Shown here one piece after another: positions 46,794 to 56,648 of a DNA stretch of 64,000 bases. The translations under genes were made by a program, and so were the position numbers. This stretch comes from Sphaerisporangium sp040649355 (GTDB taxonomy: Bacteria; Actinomycetota; Actinomycetes; Streptosporangiales; Streptosporangiaceae): contig NZ_JBICTU010000021.1 of assembly GCF_043197795.1 (NCBI RefSeq), forward strand, positions 124,001-188,000, given 5' to 3'. A model generated the notes under the pieces. That model saw only the letters and a list, made by a program, of their open reading frames with translations. It made no database searches and had not been told where the DNA came from. How positions within the stretch are numbered: position 1 is the stretch's first letter; each line of letters begins with the position of its first letter.

Positions 46794-48512
46794 ATGCACA
46801 CCGATCTCGTACTGCTGGCGCGCACGGAGCGGACGGTCCGCCGTCACCTGCTGACGTGCGTGGCGGCGGCCGTGCTCGCGGGGCTGCTGGTCCTGGCGCA
46901 GGCCGAGCTGCTGTCCGGCGTGCTGTCGGGCGGCCTGACGGCCGCGGCGCTGCTCCCCCTGGCCGGCGTGGTGGTGGCGCGGGCGCTGCTCGGGTGGCTC
47001 AACGGGGTCGCGGGCGGCCGTACGGCCACGGCGCTGAAGTCGGTGCTGCGGGCGCGGCTGCTGTCCCGGCTGCGCGATCTCGGGCCCGCCCGGATCACCT
47101 CGCACCGCTCAGGCGAGCTGGTCACGCTCGCGGGGCGCGGCCTGGACGCGCTCGACCCCTACGTCACCGGCTACCTGCCCGCGGTCGCCGTGGCCGGCGT
47201 GGTGCCGGTCGCCGTGCTGGTGCGGCTGTTCGCGGCCGATCTCGGCACCGCCGTGATCGTCCTGGTGACGCTTCCCCTGATCCCGGTGTTCGGGGCGCTG
47301 GTCGGATGGCAGACCAAGGTGGTCACCGAGCGGCAGTGGCGGGCCCTGTCGCGGCTCGGGGGCCACTTCCTCGACGTCGTCCGCGGTCTTCCGACGCTCC
47401 GCGCGTTCGGGCGGGCGCGTTACCAGGCGACGGTGATCCGGCAGGTGGCCGACGCCCACCGGTCCGCCACGATGCGCACCCTCCGGGTCGCGTTCCTGTC
47501 CTCGCTGGTCCTGGAGCTGGTCGCGTCGCTGTCCCTGGCCCTGGTCGCCGTGCCGGTCGGGCTGCGGCTGCTGTCGGGCTCCCTGGACCTGCGTACGGCC
47601 CTGCTGGTCCTGCTGCTCGCCCCCGAGGCCTACATCCCGCTGCGCGCGGTCGGCACGAAGTTCCACGCCGCGATGGAGGGCGTCGCCGCCGCCGACCAGG
47701 CCTTCGCGGTCCTTGGGGAGCCCGTCACCGGCGCGGGCGGCGACGCGGCGCCGGCCCCGGGCGTGCCGGAGATCCGGCTGGAGAACGTCACGGTCCGCTA
47801 CCCGGGCCGCGAGGACGCCGCGCTGGACGGGGTGTCGCTGGTCGTGTCGCCAGGCGAGCGCGTGGCGCTGGTGGGCGAGAGCGGCGCGGGGAAGAGCACC
47901 CTGCTCCACCTGCTGCTGGGCTTCGTGACGCCGTCCGAGGGGAGGGTCCTGGTCGGCGGGACCGACCTGACGGCGCTCGACCTTCCCGCCTGGCGCCGGC
48001 GGCTCGCGTTCGTGCCGCAGCGGCCCCACCTGTTCGCGAGCTCCGTGGCCGACAACATCCGGCTCGGCTCGCCCGCCTCCCCCGAGGACGTCCGCACGGC
48101 CGCCGCCGCCGCGCGGGCCGCCGAGTTCGTGGAGGCGCTCCCCGAGGGGTACGCGACCGTCGTCGGCGAGCGCGGGGCGGACCTGTCGGCGGGCCAGCGG
48201 CAGCGTGTCGCGCTGGCCAGGGCGTTCTGCCGCCCCGATGCCGAGATGCTGCTGCTCGACGAGCCGACCGCGCGCCTCGACGGCAGGAGCGAGGCCGCGA
48301 TCGTCGAGGCGACCAGGACCCTCGCGGAGGGGCGCACGGCCGTCATCGTCGCGCACCGCCCCGCCATGATCGATCTGGCCGACCGGGTGATCCGCGTCGA
48401 CGCCGGGAGGATCGTCTCCGACCGGCTCGTGTCCCGGCGGGTCGTCCGCGCGGGCCCGGTTCCGGGCACCGGTGCGCCGGACCACGACGCATGGGCGGAG
48501 GGGGCGCGATGA
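46794..48512 (+). CDS. cydD: Thiol-reductant ABC exporter subunit CydD
   Basis: A 572-residue half-transporter: six membrane helices (about 20-290), then an ATPase domain with Walker A GESGAGKST, signature LSAGQRQRVALARAF and Walker B MLLLDEPTARLD. With CydC it exports glutathione/cysteine-type thiols needed for cytochrome bd assembly. It ends in an ATGA overlap with cydC. Confidence 0.9.
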   Translation: MHTDLVLLARTERTVRRHLLTCVAAAVLAGLLVLAQAELLSGVLSGGLTAAALLPLAGVVVARALLGWLNGVAGGRTATALKSVLRARLLSRLRDLGPARITSHRSGELVTLAGRGLDALDPYVTGYLPAVAVAGVVPVAVLVRLFAADLGTAVIVLVTLPLIPVFGALVGWQTKVVTERQWRALSRLGGHFLDVVRGLPTLRAFGRARYQATVIRQVADAHRSATMRTLRVAFLSSLVLELVASLSLALVAVPVGLRLLSGSLDLRTALLVLLLAPEAYIPLRAVGTKFHAAMEGVAAADQAFAVLGEPVTGAGGDAAPAPGVPEIRLENVTVRYPGREDAALDGVSLVVSPGERVALVGESGAGKSTLLHLLLGFVTPSEGRVLVGGTDLTALDLPAWRRRLAFVPQRPHLFASSVADNIRLGSPASPEDVRTAAAAARAAEFVEALPEGYATVVGERGADLSAGQRQRVALARAFCRPDAEMLLLDEPTARLDGRSEAAIVEATRTLAEGRTAVIVAHRPAMIDLADRVIRVDAGRIVSDRLVSRRVVRAGPVPGTGAPDHDAWAEGAR

Positions 48513-50197
48513 ACATCCGCCGGATGACCGGGAGGCTGCTGACCGCCGCGGCGGCCGGCGCCGCGGCCGAGCTCGCCGCGCTGGGGCTGATCGCGGCGGC
48601 GGCCTGGATGATCACCAGGGCCGCCGAGCAGCCGCAGCTCGCCGCACTGAGCGTGGCGATCGTCGCCGTACGCGCGTTCGCGACCAGCCGCGGCCTGTTC
48701 CGGTACGGCGAGCGCCTCGCCGGGCACGATGTCGCCCTGCGCGCGCAGGCGTCCACGCGCGAGAGGCTGTACGAGGCCCTCATCCCGTCCGGGCCGCTCA
48801 GCCACCGGGGGGCCGACCTGCTGAGCCGGATGGTGGACGACACCGACGCCGTGCAGGACCTGCTGGTGCGCTGCCTGCTGCCCGCCGTGGCCGCCGCGGT
48901 GACCGCCGTCGCGGCGGTGACGCTGGGGGCCTTCCTGCTGCCCGCCGCCGCGCTCGTCCTGCTCGCGGGGCTGCTGGCCGCCGGGCTGCTGCTGCCCGCC
49001 GGCACGGCCGCCGCCGCCCGGCGCCGGTCCGCCCGGCTCGCCCCCGCACGGGCCGACCTCGCCGCGCGGGTCGCCGACCTGGTGCACGGAAGCGCCGACC
49101 TGGCCGCCTACGGGGCCGGGGAGCACGCCCTAGCGGCCTCGGCGCGGGCCGGCGCGAAGCTGGCGGCGCTCGAACGGCGGCAGTCCAGGGCCAACGCGGC
49201 CGCGCTCGCGCTCGGCATGCTGGTCCAGGGCCTCACCGTGGCGGCGATCGTGCTCGTCGCCCAGCGCGCCGGGGCCGGCCAGGTGGCCACCGCCGTCCTG
49301 GCCCTGACGGCGTTGGTGTCGTTCGAGCCGATCCTGCCGCTGGCGGCCGCGGGCGAGCGGTTCGCCGGGGTCACCGCGGCGCTGCGCAGGCTGAGGGAGA
49401 TCAGGGCCACCCCGCCCGCCGTCCCCGAGCCGGCCGCGCCCGCTCCCCCGCCGGAGGGTCCGCTTACCGTCCAGGTGGACGACCTGGTGGTGCGGCACGC
49501 CCCCGGCCGGGCTCCAGCGCTCGACGGCGTCTCCCTCACCCTGACCCCCGGCAGGCGTGTGGCCGTGGTGGGGCCGAGCGGGGCGGGCAAGAGCACGCTG
49601 CTGTCCGCGCTGATGCGCACCGCCGACTTCGAGTCCGGGGACATCCGGATCAACGGCACCGGGGTCCGCGACCTGCCGCCCGACGAGGTGCGGGCGAGGA
49701 TCACCGGCCTGACGCAGGACCCGTACGTCTTCCGCGCCTCCGTCCGCGACAACCTCAGGCTGGCCGGCCCCGAGGCCGGCGAGGAGGAGCTGGCCCTGGC
49801 CGTGCGGCGCGCGCGCCTGGACGCGTGGGTCGAGCGGACCGGATGGGACGCGACGCTGGGCGAGGACGGGCGCACCGTCTCCGGCGGTCAGCTCCAGCGG
49901 CTCGCCCTGGCCCGCGCGCTGCTGCACGACCCCGAGGTGCTGCTCCTGGACGAGCCCGCCGAGGCCCTGGACGCGGCCACGGCGGACGCGCTGATGGCCG
50001 ACCTCCTCGACGCCACGCACGGCCGTACGACCCTGCTGGTCACCCACCGCCTGCACGGTCTCGAAGGCGTCGACGAGATCATCGTCCTCGAAGGCGGGCG
50101 GGTGACGCAGCGGGGGCGCCACGACGCGCTCGTGGCCGTGCCCGGCTACTACCGGGACCTGTGGCGTTCCGAGGCCCTGACGGCCACGCCCGGCTGA
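48509..50197 (+). CDS. cydC: Thiol-reductant ABC exporter subunit CydC
   Basis: A 562-residue half-transporter. The helix 1-2 region contains the CydC-typical RAFATSRGLFRYGERLAGHD. The ATPase domain has Walker A GPSGAGKST, signature VSGGQLQRLALARAL and Walker B VLLLDEPAEALD. It forms the heterodimer with CydD. A strong hairpin terminator follows 72 bases after the stop. Confidence 0.9.
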   Translation: MNIRRMTGRLLTAAAAGAAAELAALGLIAAAAWMITRAAEQPQLAALSVAIVAVRAFATSRGLFRYGERLAGHDVALRAQASTRERLYEALIPSGPLSHRGADLLSRMVDDTDAVQDLLVRCLLPAVAAAVTAVAAVTLGAFLLPAAALVLLAGLLAAGLLLPAGTAAAARRRSARLAPARADLAARVADLVHGSADLAAYGAGEHALAASARAGAKLAALERRQSRANAAALALGMLVQGLTVAAIVLVAQRAGAGQVATAVLALTALVSFEPILPLAAAGERFAGVTAALRRLREIRATPPAVPEPAAPAPPPEGPLTVQVDDLVVRHAPGRAPALDGVSLTLTPGRRVAVVGPSGAGKSTLLSALMRTADFESGDIRINGTGVRDLPPDEVRARITGLTQDPYVFRASVRDNLRLAGPEAGEEELALAVRRARLDAWVERTGWDATLGEDGRTVSGGQLQRLALARALLHDPEVLLLDEPAEALDAATADALMADLLDATHGRTTLLVTHRLHGLEGVDEIIVLEGGRVTQRGRHDALVAVPGYYRDLWRSEALTATPG

Positions 50198-50268
50198 CCT
50201 CCGTACCGCGCCCCGGCGTCGCCAAGGGCCGCAGGTTCTCCTGACGCCTTCCCCGGGGCCCCGGACAT

Positions 50269-50308
50269 GGATTCGCCGCCGGGCCCGCAGCGTCCCGGCG
50301 GCGAATCC
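50269..50308. terminator. Bidirectional terminator between cydC and the HtrA gene
   Basis: A perfect 15-base inverted repeat (GGATTCGCCGCCGGG at 50269-50283, complement at 50294-50308) with a 10-base loop, between two convergent genes. Confidence 0.8.
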
Positions 50309-50319
50309 AGCTCGGATGG

Positions 50320-51639
50320 TCAGCTCGTGACCGTCTTCTCCGCCAGGGTGACCGTGGCCGTGGAGGTCGAGCCGTCCCGGACGTACGTCAGGGTGACCTT
50401 GGTGCCCGGCTGGTAGCCGCGTACGGCGCCCACCACCGTGTCGGCCCCGGCCACGGGCTTGCCGTCGATCTTCGTGATCAGGTCGCCCGCCTTGAGTCCC
50501 GCCTGGTCGGCCGGGCTGCCGGACTGCACCGAGCCGATGACGGCTCCCTGGGCGTCGCCCGTGGCGTCGGCGAGATTGACCCCGAGGAAGGCGTGCGTGG
50601 CCTTGCCCGACTTGATGAGCTGGTCGGCCACCTGGTGAGCGGTGTTGATGGGGATCGCGAAGCCGACGCCGATGTTGCCGTCGCCTCCGTTGGTCGCGAT
50701 GGCGCTGTTGATGCCGACCACCTGGCCGGAGGCGTCGACGAGCGCGCCGCCCGAGTTGCCGGGGTTGATCGCCGCGTCGGTCTGGATCGCGCCGCCGATC
50801 GTGGTGCCGCTCTGCTGCCGCTGCTGACCCTGGCCGAGGCCGCCCTGACCCCAGCCGGGCGGTAGCTGCTGTTGCTGCTGGGACTGGTCGCCGACGGTCA
50901 GCGTACGGTCGAGCGCGCTCACGATGCCGGCGGTCACCGAGCCTTCAAGCCCGAGGGGGCTGCCGATGGCGAGGACGGCGTCGCCGACCCTCAGCTTGTC
51001 GCTGTCGCCGAGCGTCGCCTTGGTCAGCCCGGAGACGTTCTCCGCCCGTACGACCGCGAGGTCGGTGGTGGGGTCGGTGCCGACGACGGTCGCCGTCGCG
51101 CTCTTGCCGTCGCTGAACTTCACCTGGACCTTGGCGTTCTGCCCGGCGCCCGCGACCACGTGGTTGTTGGTGAGGATCAGTCCGTCGGCCGAGAGCACCA
51201 CGCCGGAGCCCTCGGCCTGACCGGCCTGGCTGCTCACGGTGATGGAGACCACCGACGGTTGCACGGCCCGTGCCACGTCGGCCACCGTCGTCACACTGGC
51301 GTCGGACGCAGGCCTGACGATCGGGCTGGAGATCACGGTCTTGGTCCCGACGGCCGCCGTCGCGACGAAGGCCCCCGCGACCCCGCCTCCCACGGCCACC
51401 GCCGCGAGAGCGAGCCCGGCCACCGCCTTGCGGCCGGTCGTCCACCACGGGGGGGCCGTGCCCGCCGCCTGGGAAGGCATGATCTCGGTGTCCCCGGCGA
51501 ACCGTTCGGAGCCGCTCCAGCGGGGCTGGAAGGCGCCCGCCTCCGGCGGGGTCTGACCGAACTGGGTCCATCCACGCGAACCCGGCGCCTCGGCCGGAGT
51601 GGTGTCACTGCTCTGCTCACGCGGGTCTTCGGTGCTCAT
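50320..51639 (-). CDS. HtrA/DegP-like membrane-anchored serine protease with PDZ domain
   Basis: A 439-residue S1C protease. The ATG at 51639 is chosen because GGGGGAAG lies just upstream; the frame extends 8 codons further. A disordered cytoplasmic N-terminus is followed by one membrane helix (about 75-100). The protease domain has His in LTNNHVVAG, Asp in TTDLAVVRAEN and Ser in INPGNSGGALVD. A Gln-rich loop (QQQQQLPP, then QGQQRQQSG) and a C-terminal PDZ domain (GAVIGSVQSGSPADQAGLKA) follow. It degrades or refolds damaged envelope proteins. Confidence 0.92.
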   Translation of the reverse strand: MSTEDPREQSSDTTPAEAPGSRGWTQFGQTPPEAGAFQPRWSGSERFAGDTEIMPSQAAGTAPPWWTTGRKAVAGLALAAVAVGGGVAGAFVATAAVGTKTVISSPIVRPASDASVTTVADVARAVQPSVVSITVSSQAGQAEGSGVVLSADGLILTNNHVVAGAGQNAKVQVKFSDGKSATATVVGTDPTTDLAVVRAENVSGLTKATLGDSDKLRVGDAVLAIGSPLGLEGSVTAGIVSALDRTLTVGDQSQQQQQLPPGWGQGGLGQGQQRQQSGTTIGGAIQTDAAINPGNSGGALVDASGQVVGINSAIATNGGDGNIGVGFAIPINTAHQVADQLIKSGKATHAFLGVNLADATGDAQGAVIGSVQSGSPADQAGLKAGDLITKIDGKPVAGADTVVGAVRGYQPGTKVTLTYVRDGSTSTATVTLAEKTVTS

Positions 51640-52025
51640 CTCTTCCCCCAGGGTCATCCGCACTCGTCGCCCATTTGGCGACGGCCGGCTTCGGACCGGT
51701 AAATCAATGATGACAAACGGGCGATAAGAACTGCCTAAGCCCTAACTGGACGTTGGCTGAACGTCCCGCGGTGGCGAGCCGCCCCCGAGGGTCGACCTCC
51801 GGGGGCGCCGGGATCCCGACGATCCGCCACGCTCGGGCACGCACCTAGCACGAAATACTTAAAGTACGAATAAAGCGGAGATTCTCCGAATTCTCGGAGC
51901 GAGTAGGAGCTTGCAGCTGGGTTATCGGAATCAACCACCCGCCCTTCCTGGAGTACCAGGTTGCCATCGGGGTATTTTTCATGGGACGGCCCGTAAATGG
52001 TACGGACACTTCCAGGAGCATAAAT
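51640..52025. other. Divergent intergenic region between HtrA and astacin genes
   Basis: A 386-base stretch with no supported gene. It contains an imperfect GC-rich hairpin at about 51782-51808 (GCCCCCGAGG with its near-complement) and an AT-rich patch at 51846-51880 (CGAAATACTTAAAGTACGAA, an imperfect palindrome centred on CTTAAAG) that may hold a promoter or operator for the astacin gene. Confidence 0.4.
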
Positions 52026-52961
52026 ATGAGACATATCGCTGTATTGGCGGTCGCGCTCTTCGTACTGGCGGTGGGGGCGTCACCGGCCGCCGCCGAAGAG
52101 GACCCGTTCGATCCGCTATGGGAGCAGCAGACGGGACGTCCGTCCTTCTCCATTACCACTCCGGATATAACCGGGGAGCCCCAGACGATCGAGTACGTCG
52201 ACATCGACGGGCACGCCGTGACCGAGGGTGACATCGTCATCGGAACACCCGCCGAGGCGGCCTCGGGAAAGATCCAGATGCCGGGCGTATTTCCCGAGGT
52301 CACCTATGACACTCCGCCTTCCGTGGAAAGGCCGACCCCCGACGCTCCCCTGCGGCCGGGGGACTGCCGGGTGCCGGAGGGCGCGGCCACGACGCAGGCC
52401 GGCGCCCTGTGGCCGGACAGGAAGGTGCCCTACGTCCTCTCCCCCGAGCTCTCCGCGCCCGCCCGCGAGGCGATCGGCCAGGCGATGCGGGATTTCCACG
52501 ACAACACCTGCGTGCGTTTCGTCCCTCGTACGACCGAGGCCGGTTATCTCAAGATCTTCCCCGGTGACGGCTGTTATTCGTACGTGGGGCGCATCGGCCC
52601 CGAGCCGCAGGATGTATCGATCGGAAAGGGGTGCGAGCGGAAGGGCATCGCCATTCACGAGCTGCTGCACGCGATAGGATTCCTCCACGAGCATTCCCGT
52701 TCCGACCGCGACGCAGCGCTGACCGTTCACCTGGAGAACGTCGCGAAGGGATACGAGTCCCAGTTCAAGAAACTCGCCCTTCCGCAGAACCGCCTTTTCA
52801 CCCCGCTCGACTACGGCTCGGTCATGCTGTACGGAAGGACCTTCTTCAGCAGGAATGGGAAGGACACCCTGGAGCCCTCGGCCCCCGTCTCGATCGGCCA
52901 GAGAATCGGTTTCAGCGCGGCCGACCTGGACGCCGTCCGGGCCCTTTACGGCTGTCCGTGA
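52026..52961 (+). CDS. Secreted astacin-like (M12A) zinc metalloprotease
   Basis: A 311-residue protein with AGGAG 7 bases before the ATG. There is a signal peptide at 1-23, a pro-region to about 120, then an astacin domain. The zinc site reads HELLHAIGFLHEHSRSDRD (the full HExxHxxGxxHE pattern) near residue 213, and the Met-turn is in GSVMLYGR. Four Cys suggest two disulfides. It is secreted and probably activated by removal of the propeptide. Astacins are much rarer in bacteria than in animals. It stands alone, convergent with an acyl-CoA synthetase gene. Confidence 0.92.
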   Translation: MRHIAVLAVALFVLAVGASPAAAEEDPFDPLWEQQTGRPSFSITTPDITGEPQTIEYVDIDGHAVTEGDIVIGTPAEAASGKIQMPGVFPEVTYDTPPSVERPTPDAPLRPGDCRVPEGAATTQAGALWPDRKVPYVLSPELSAPAREAIGQAMRDFHDNTCVRFVPRTTEAGYLKIFPGDGCYSYVGRIGPEPQDVSIGKGCERKGIAIHELLHAIGFLHEHSRSDRDAALTVHLENVAKGYESQFKKLALPQNRLFTPLDYGSVMLYGRTFFSRNGKDTLEPSAPVSIGQRIGFSAADLDAVRALYGCP

Positions 52962-52983
52962 GCAGGTGCCCGCGCGGGCGGCC

Positions 52984-54519
52984 TCAGGATCCGGCGGGCC
53001 AGTATTCGTCCTTCAGCAGGCGCTTGTAGAGCTTCCCGGTGGGGTGGCGGGGAAGCTCGGCCCGGAAGTCCACCGATCTCGGGCACTTGTAGGCGGCGAG
53101 GCGCGCCCGGCAGTACTCGATCAGCTCGGCCGCCAGCGCGGGGCCCGCGTCCGCCGGGTCCGCGGGCTGGACCACCGCCTTGACCGCCTCGCCCATCTCC
53201 TCGTCCGGCACCCCGAAGACCGCCACGTCCGCGACCTTGGGGTGGACCGACAGGACGTTCTCCGCCTCCTGCGGGTAGATGTTCACCCCGCCCGAGATGA
53301 TCATGTGCGAGCGGCGGTCGGTGAGGTACAGGAACCCGTCCTCGTCCAGGTAGCCGATGTCGCCGAGCGTGGTCCAGCCCCGGCCGAGGGGGTCCTGGGA
53401 CGCGCGGGTCTTGTCCGGGTCGCCGTGGTACTCGAACTTCGGGCCGTCGGAGAAGTAGACCATGCCGTGCCGGCCGGGCGGGAGCTCGTCGCCGTTCTCG
53501 TCGCACACGTGCGTGACGCCGAGCAGCGGCCGGCCGACGGTGCCCTTGTGGCTCAGCCACTCCTCCGAGCCCACGTACAGGAAGCAGTTGCCCTCGGTGC
53601 CGGCGTAGTACTCGTGGACGATCGGGCCCCACCAGGCGATCATCTGCTCCTTGACCGGCACCGGGCACGGCGCGGCGGCGTGGATCGCGCAGGCCAGCGA
53701 GGACAGGTCGTACTTGTTCCGCACGGCCTCGGGGAGCTTGAGCATCTTGATGAACATCGTCGGCACCCACTGCGAGTGCGTCACGCCGTACTTCTCGATC
53801 AGCGCGAGCGCCCGCTCGGGGTCGAACCTCTCCATCACCACGATCGTCGCGCCGATCCGCTGGAAGGTCATGCAGTAGCGCAGCGGCGCGGCGTGGTACA
53901 GCGGGGCCGGTGAGAGGTACACCGCGTCGGCCGATGGCGCGAAAAGGAACCGCACGAGCTCCAGCAGCGCGCCCGGGGTCTCCAGCGGCACCTTGCCCAG
54001 CCGGGGCTTGACCCCCTTCGGCCGCCCGGTCGTGCCGGAGGAGTAGAGCATGTCCGAGCCCTGGCACTCGTCCTCGACGGGGGTCGCGGGGTGCGCGGCC
54101 ACCGCCGCCTCGTACGGCTCGAAGCCCGGCGCGACGCCGTCCATCATGAGCCTGAGCCGCACCTTCGGGGTGTCCTCCGTGGCCGAGGTCGCGACCTCGG
54201 CGAGCGCCGCCGAGGAGATGAAGACCTTCGCCTCGCAGTTGTCCACGATGTAGGCCAGCTCGTCGGACCGCAGGCGGGAGCTGATCGCCGTGTAGTACAG
54301 CCCGGAGCGGTGCGCGGCCCAGGCGACCACCAGGAACAGCGGATGGTTCTCCAGCATGAACGCGACATGGTCGCCCGGCCGCAGCCCCGCGGAGCGGAAG
54401 AGGTGGGCGAGGCGGTTGGACTCCTCGTCCAGCTCGCGGTAGGTGACCACACGCCCGGAGCCCGCCATGATCACAGCGGGTTTGTCGGGCGTCTGTGCTG
54501 CGACTGCTCCCGGATGCAT
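52984..54519 (-). CDS. Acyl-CoA synthetase (AMP-forming, FadD-like)
   Basis: About 511 residues from the ATG at 54519 (MHPGAVAAQTPDKPAV); the frame extends 23 codons upstream without homology. Adenylation motifs are MLYSSGTTGRPKGVKP, HEYYAGTEGN, GWTTLGDIGYLDEDG and the hinge DRRSHMIISGGVNIYPQE, with the catalytic lysine in PTGKLYKR. It activates a fatty or aromatic acid as CoA thioester. The GTEG motif with VKPRLGK in the P-loop tail is typical of FadD4/FadD13-like enzymes. It stands alone, so the substrate is unknown. Confidence 0.87.
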   Translation of the reverse strand: MHPGAVAAQTPDKPAVIMAGSGRVVTYRELDEESNRLAHLFRSAGLRPGDHVAFMLENHPLFLVVAWAAHRSGLYYTAISSRLRSDELAYIVDNCEAKVFISSAALAEVATSATEDTPKVRLRLMMDGVAPGFEPYEAAVAAHPATPVEDECQGSDMLYSSGTTGRPKGVKPRLGKVPLETPGALLELVRFLFAPSADAVYLSPAPLYHAAPLRYCMTFQRIGATIVVMERFDPERALALIEKYGVTHSQWVPTMFIKMLKLPEAVRNKYDLSSLACAIHAAAPCPVPVKEQMIAWWGPIVHEYYAGTEGNCFLYVGSEEWLSHKGTVGRPLLGVTHVCDENGDELPPGRHGMVYFSDGPKFEYHGDPDKTRASQDPLGRGWTTLGDIGYLDEDGFLYLTDRRSHMIISGGVNIYPQEAENVLSVHPKVADVAVFGVPDEEMGEAVKAVVQPADPADAGPALAAELIEYCRARLAAYKCPRSVDFRAELPRHPTGKLYKRLLKDEYWPAGS

Positions 54520-54588
54520 AAAACCGAACGGTACTCGGTCGACTCCCCGGTGGAAAGGATCCGGGCGGGGACCCTCCGCGCGCCCCAT

Positions 54589-54603
54589 CCTGTCATTGAC
54601 AGG
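54589..54603. promoter_or_regulatory. Small palindrome upstream of the acyl-CoA synthetase gene
   Basis: CCTGTCATTGACAGG has perfect 7-base arms and lies 70 bases upstream of the synthetase ATG. It is a candidate operator for a TetR- or GntR-type regulator not encoded nearby. Confidence 0.4.
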
Positions 54604-54915
54604 ATCGACGCCGCCTATCTACCTTGACTATGAAAGTTGACCCCGGGAGCACGGCCGGTCAGAGCCAGGGAGCAGCCGAGAAGGCGGGCCTGGCCGAACC
54701 GAAGGCCGCGGCTTGGGTTCACACACGGCCTCTCGGTCCGTCCGGCGCGGGGGTACGTCCGCGCGCTTTTCGTGTTGAGAAAAGGCGTATTGAGGTACCT
54801 CCGGCCAGAACGCCGAATTCGGCTCCGGACACCGTTCCGCCGCGATCGAATTCCCGCCCTGGAAACGCCGTTACGCCCCGGAGAACAGGCATCGACGGGC
54901 TGTTGTGTGACGACG
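54604..54915. other. Intergenic region, no gene supported
   Basis: About 310 bases between the synthetase promoter area and the terminator of the next leftward gene. A TTGACA-N18-TACCTT promoter-like element at 54596-54625 points rightward, but the open frames beyond it have no ribosome binding site or recognisable domain. Confidence 0.4.
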
Positions 54916-54947
54916 GAAAAGCGCCCCCGGCGAGAAGCCGGGGGCGC
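54916..54947 (-). terminator. Rho-independent terminator
   Basis: An 11-base stem GCGCCCCCGGC (54921-54931) with complement 54937-54947 and a 5-base loop. On the minus strand it is followed by TTTTCC. It lies about 45 bases after the stop of the secreted-protein gene. Confidence 0.85.
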
Positions 54948-54991
54948 GGTCATCTTCGGGCCGCTCTATTTGCCGGAGCCGGCTTCGCCCG

Positions 54992-56140
54992 TTACAGGTA
55001 GACGAGGGACATGCCCAGGCCCATACCCTTGGGAATAGCGGCGCACTGGGGCGCCGCCATGACCCGCGTGATGGCGTAGCAGGAGTCGACCCAGTCGTCG
55101 GTGTCGATCGTCCAGTCGGAGGGCAGCGCGCCGACGATCTTGTCAGCGACGGAGACGTAGGAGCCGTTCCCGCTGATGACGAGCGCCCCCTCGACGACGG
55201 CCTTCACCAGGCCGGACAGGTCGGCGTTGTCATCGCGTTCCATGAAGACGACGTCGACGGCGCTCCACTTGAAGGCCGACCAGTCGATCAGGATCTGGTT
55301 GGGCGAGTAGATCACGCCCTCAGTCTTGATGTAGGGCATCTCGACGGTGTCGACCCGGGCCGCGCCATCGACGCCGGCGCCCGCGACCCAGGCGTAGATC
55401 TCCGGTGAGCCCTTGTACCACGGCTCGTGGTCGTTGTAGTTGGCGATGCGGCGGATCTGGCCGAGCGGCCGGACAGCCGCCGAGGCCGAAGGAGCGGCCG
55501 TGTTGTCCGTCCGGTCGGTCCCGGAGATGCCCGCCTCGGTGAGCTTCCGGCGGAGGGCCTCCCTGCTCAGGGTCGCGACCTTGCTCTCGTCCAGTCCCAC
55601 GATCAGCACCGGCCGGGCGGGAGCCCGGAAGGCGTCGATCTCGTGCGCGCGACCGGCGGAGTCGTAGGCCGTCACCGTGCGGAGGGCCTTCTCATCGACG
55701 GACGGCGTGAACATGACGAGGGCCTTGTCCCCGGCGGCCACCCGCTTGGCCGTGGCGGGGTCGGTCCGCACCTGGAGCAGCGACTCGTTCGTGGCGTCCA
55801 GGCCCTTCAGCCGCAGGATGTCCCCGTTGGCGCGGCGGGTGTAGTCGGCGACGTCCCCGGCGCCCGCCACTGAGGCGAACAGGGACGCGAGGTCCGCCTG
55901 GCCGTCGTCGGCCAGGTCCCGCGTGATCGTGCCCCGGAACGCCGGGTCGTCCAGGCGCCTGGCCACCTGCTGGGCGAGCGCCCGCTTGTAGCCGTCCATG
56001 GTGGCGGCGCGGTTGGGGGCCGAGGAGGCGACCGGCTGCTCCGGGCCGCGCGTGGGGGCGGCCTCGGCCGATGTCGGCGCGATGCTCCCGATCAGGGCGG
56101 TGGCCATCGCCAGTGCCGCCAGTCCGGTGAACTTCTTCAC
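54992..56140 (-). CDS. Secreted protein of unknown function, possibly DUF3103-like
   Basis: A 382-residue protein with a clear signal peptide (KKFTGLAALAMATALIGSIA, cleavage near AEAA). The first half is helical (GYKRALAQQVARRLDDPAFR). The second half contains EPWYKGSPEIYAWVAGAGVDG and VYSPNQILIDWSAFKW-type strands (actual IYSPNQILIDW) and two Cys near the end (DSCYAITRVM, APQCAAIP). The pattern recalls the DUF3103 family, but I am not sure. It stands alone and is followed by a good terminator. Confidence 0.6.
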   Translation of the reverse strand: MKKFTGLAALAMATALIGSIAPTSAEAAPTRGPEQPVASSAPNRAATMDGYKRALAQQVARRLDDPAFRGTITRDLADDGQADLASLFASVAGAGDVADYTRRANGDILRLKGLDATNESLLQVRTDPATAKRVAAGDKALVMFTPSVDEKALRTVTAYDSAGRAHEIDAFRAPARPVLIVGLDESKVATLSREALRRKLTEAGISGTDRTDNTAAPSASAAVRPLGQIRRIANYNDHEPWYKGSPEIYAWVAGAGVDGAARVDTVEMPYIKTEGVIYSPNQILIDWSAFKWSAVDVVFMERDDNADLSGLVKAVVEGALVISGNGSYVSVADKIVGALPSDWTIDTDDWVDSCYAITRVMAAPQCAAIPKGMGLGMSLVYL

Positions 56141-56648
56141 GTGTTCTCCTACTGATTAGTGGGAACAGAATGCAGTCGCGAGAACACGAGATGCGACGCC
56201 GTCGTCACGACTTCTCACCCGCATCCACAGTCGACGCCGCCACACACCACCACTATGGGAAGCATCTCGAACGGCTAGCGCCTTTCGAAGCAGAGCGGTG
56301 GGCGTCGCTCCCACAAAGCTCGCAGGCACGCCTTGGATATGACTTACAATTCCTTGTCAGGAGCTAGTCAGGCGATTGCCAATCAGAAACTAGTCAGATT
56401 AAGCGATCTCGGATTCATGCCCGTAACGCCGCATAGTTGGCTCATCGTCAGTGTGGCCTGTTCTCCCACCTACGATCCTTGTCGTGTCCTGGGATGCCTA
56501 ACCGACCGCGTTGACCGAGCGGATCGCTGAGCCGCTGTTCAATCGACCCGAGCCCCGCTCCACTTCCCTGACCTGCTACGCGGTCTGCCGGCTGACGTGC
56601 CACGGGAGAACTGCCGGACGCCGACCCGCTGAGTGACGAGGTCCGTTC
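56141..56648. other. Lower-GC intergenic region, no gene supported
   Basis: About 500 bases with less GC bias than the neighbourhood. A direct repeat CTAGTCAG occurs at 56364-56371 and 56390-56397. A frame ending at 56685 (ELPDADPLSDEVRSYVLRH) could be a decayed gene tail, but it has no start and a stop lies immediately upstream. The region may be a scar of past rearrangement. Confidence 0.35.

Noticed and set aside
54624..55038. Two overlapping plus-strand frames of about 130 codons
   Set aside because: They run through the terminator of the minus-strand gene and have no recognisable features despite a promoter-like element upstream.
56316..56333. GTGGGCGTCGCTCCCAC as a CebR box
   Set aside because: The spacing between half-sites is wrong and there is no promoter context or downstream sugar gene.
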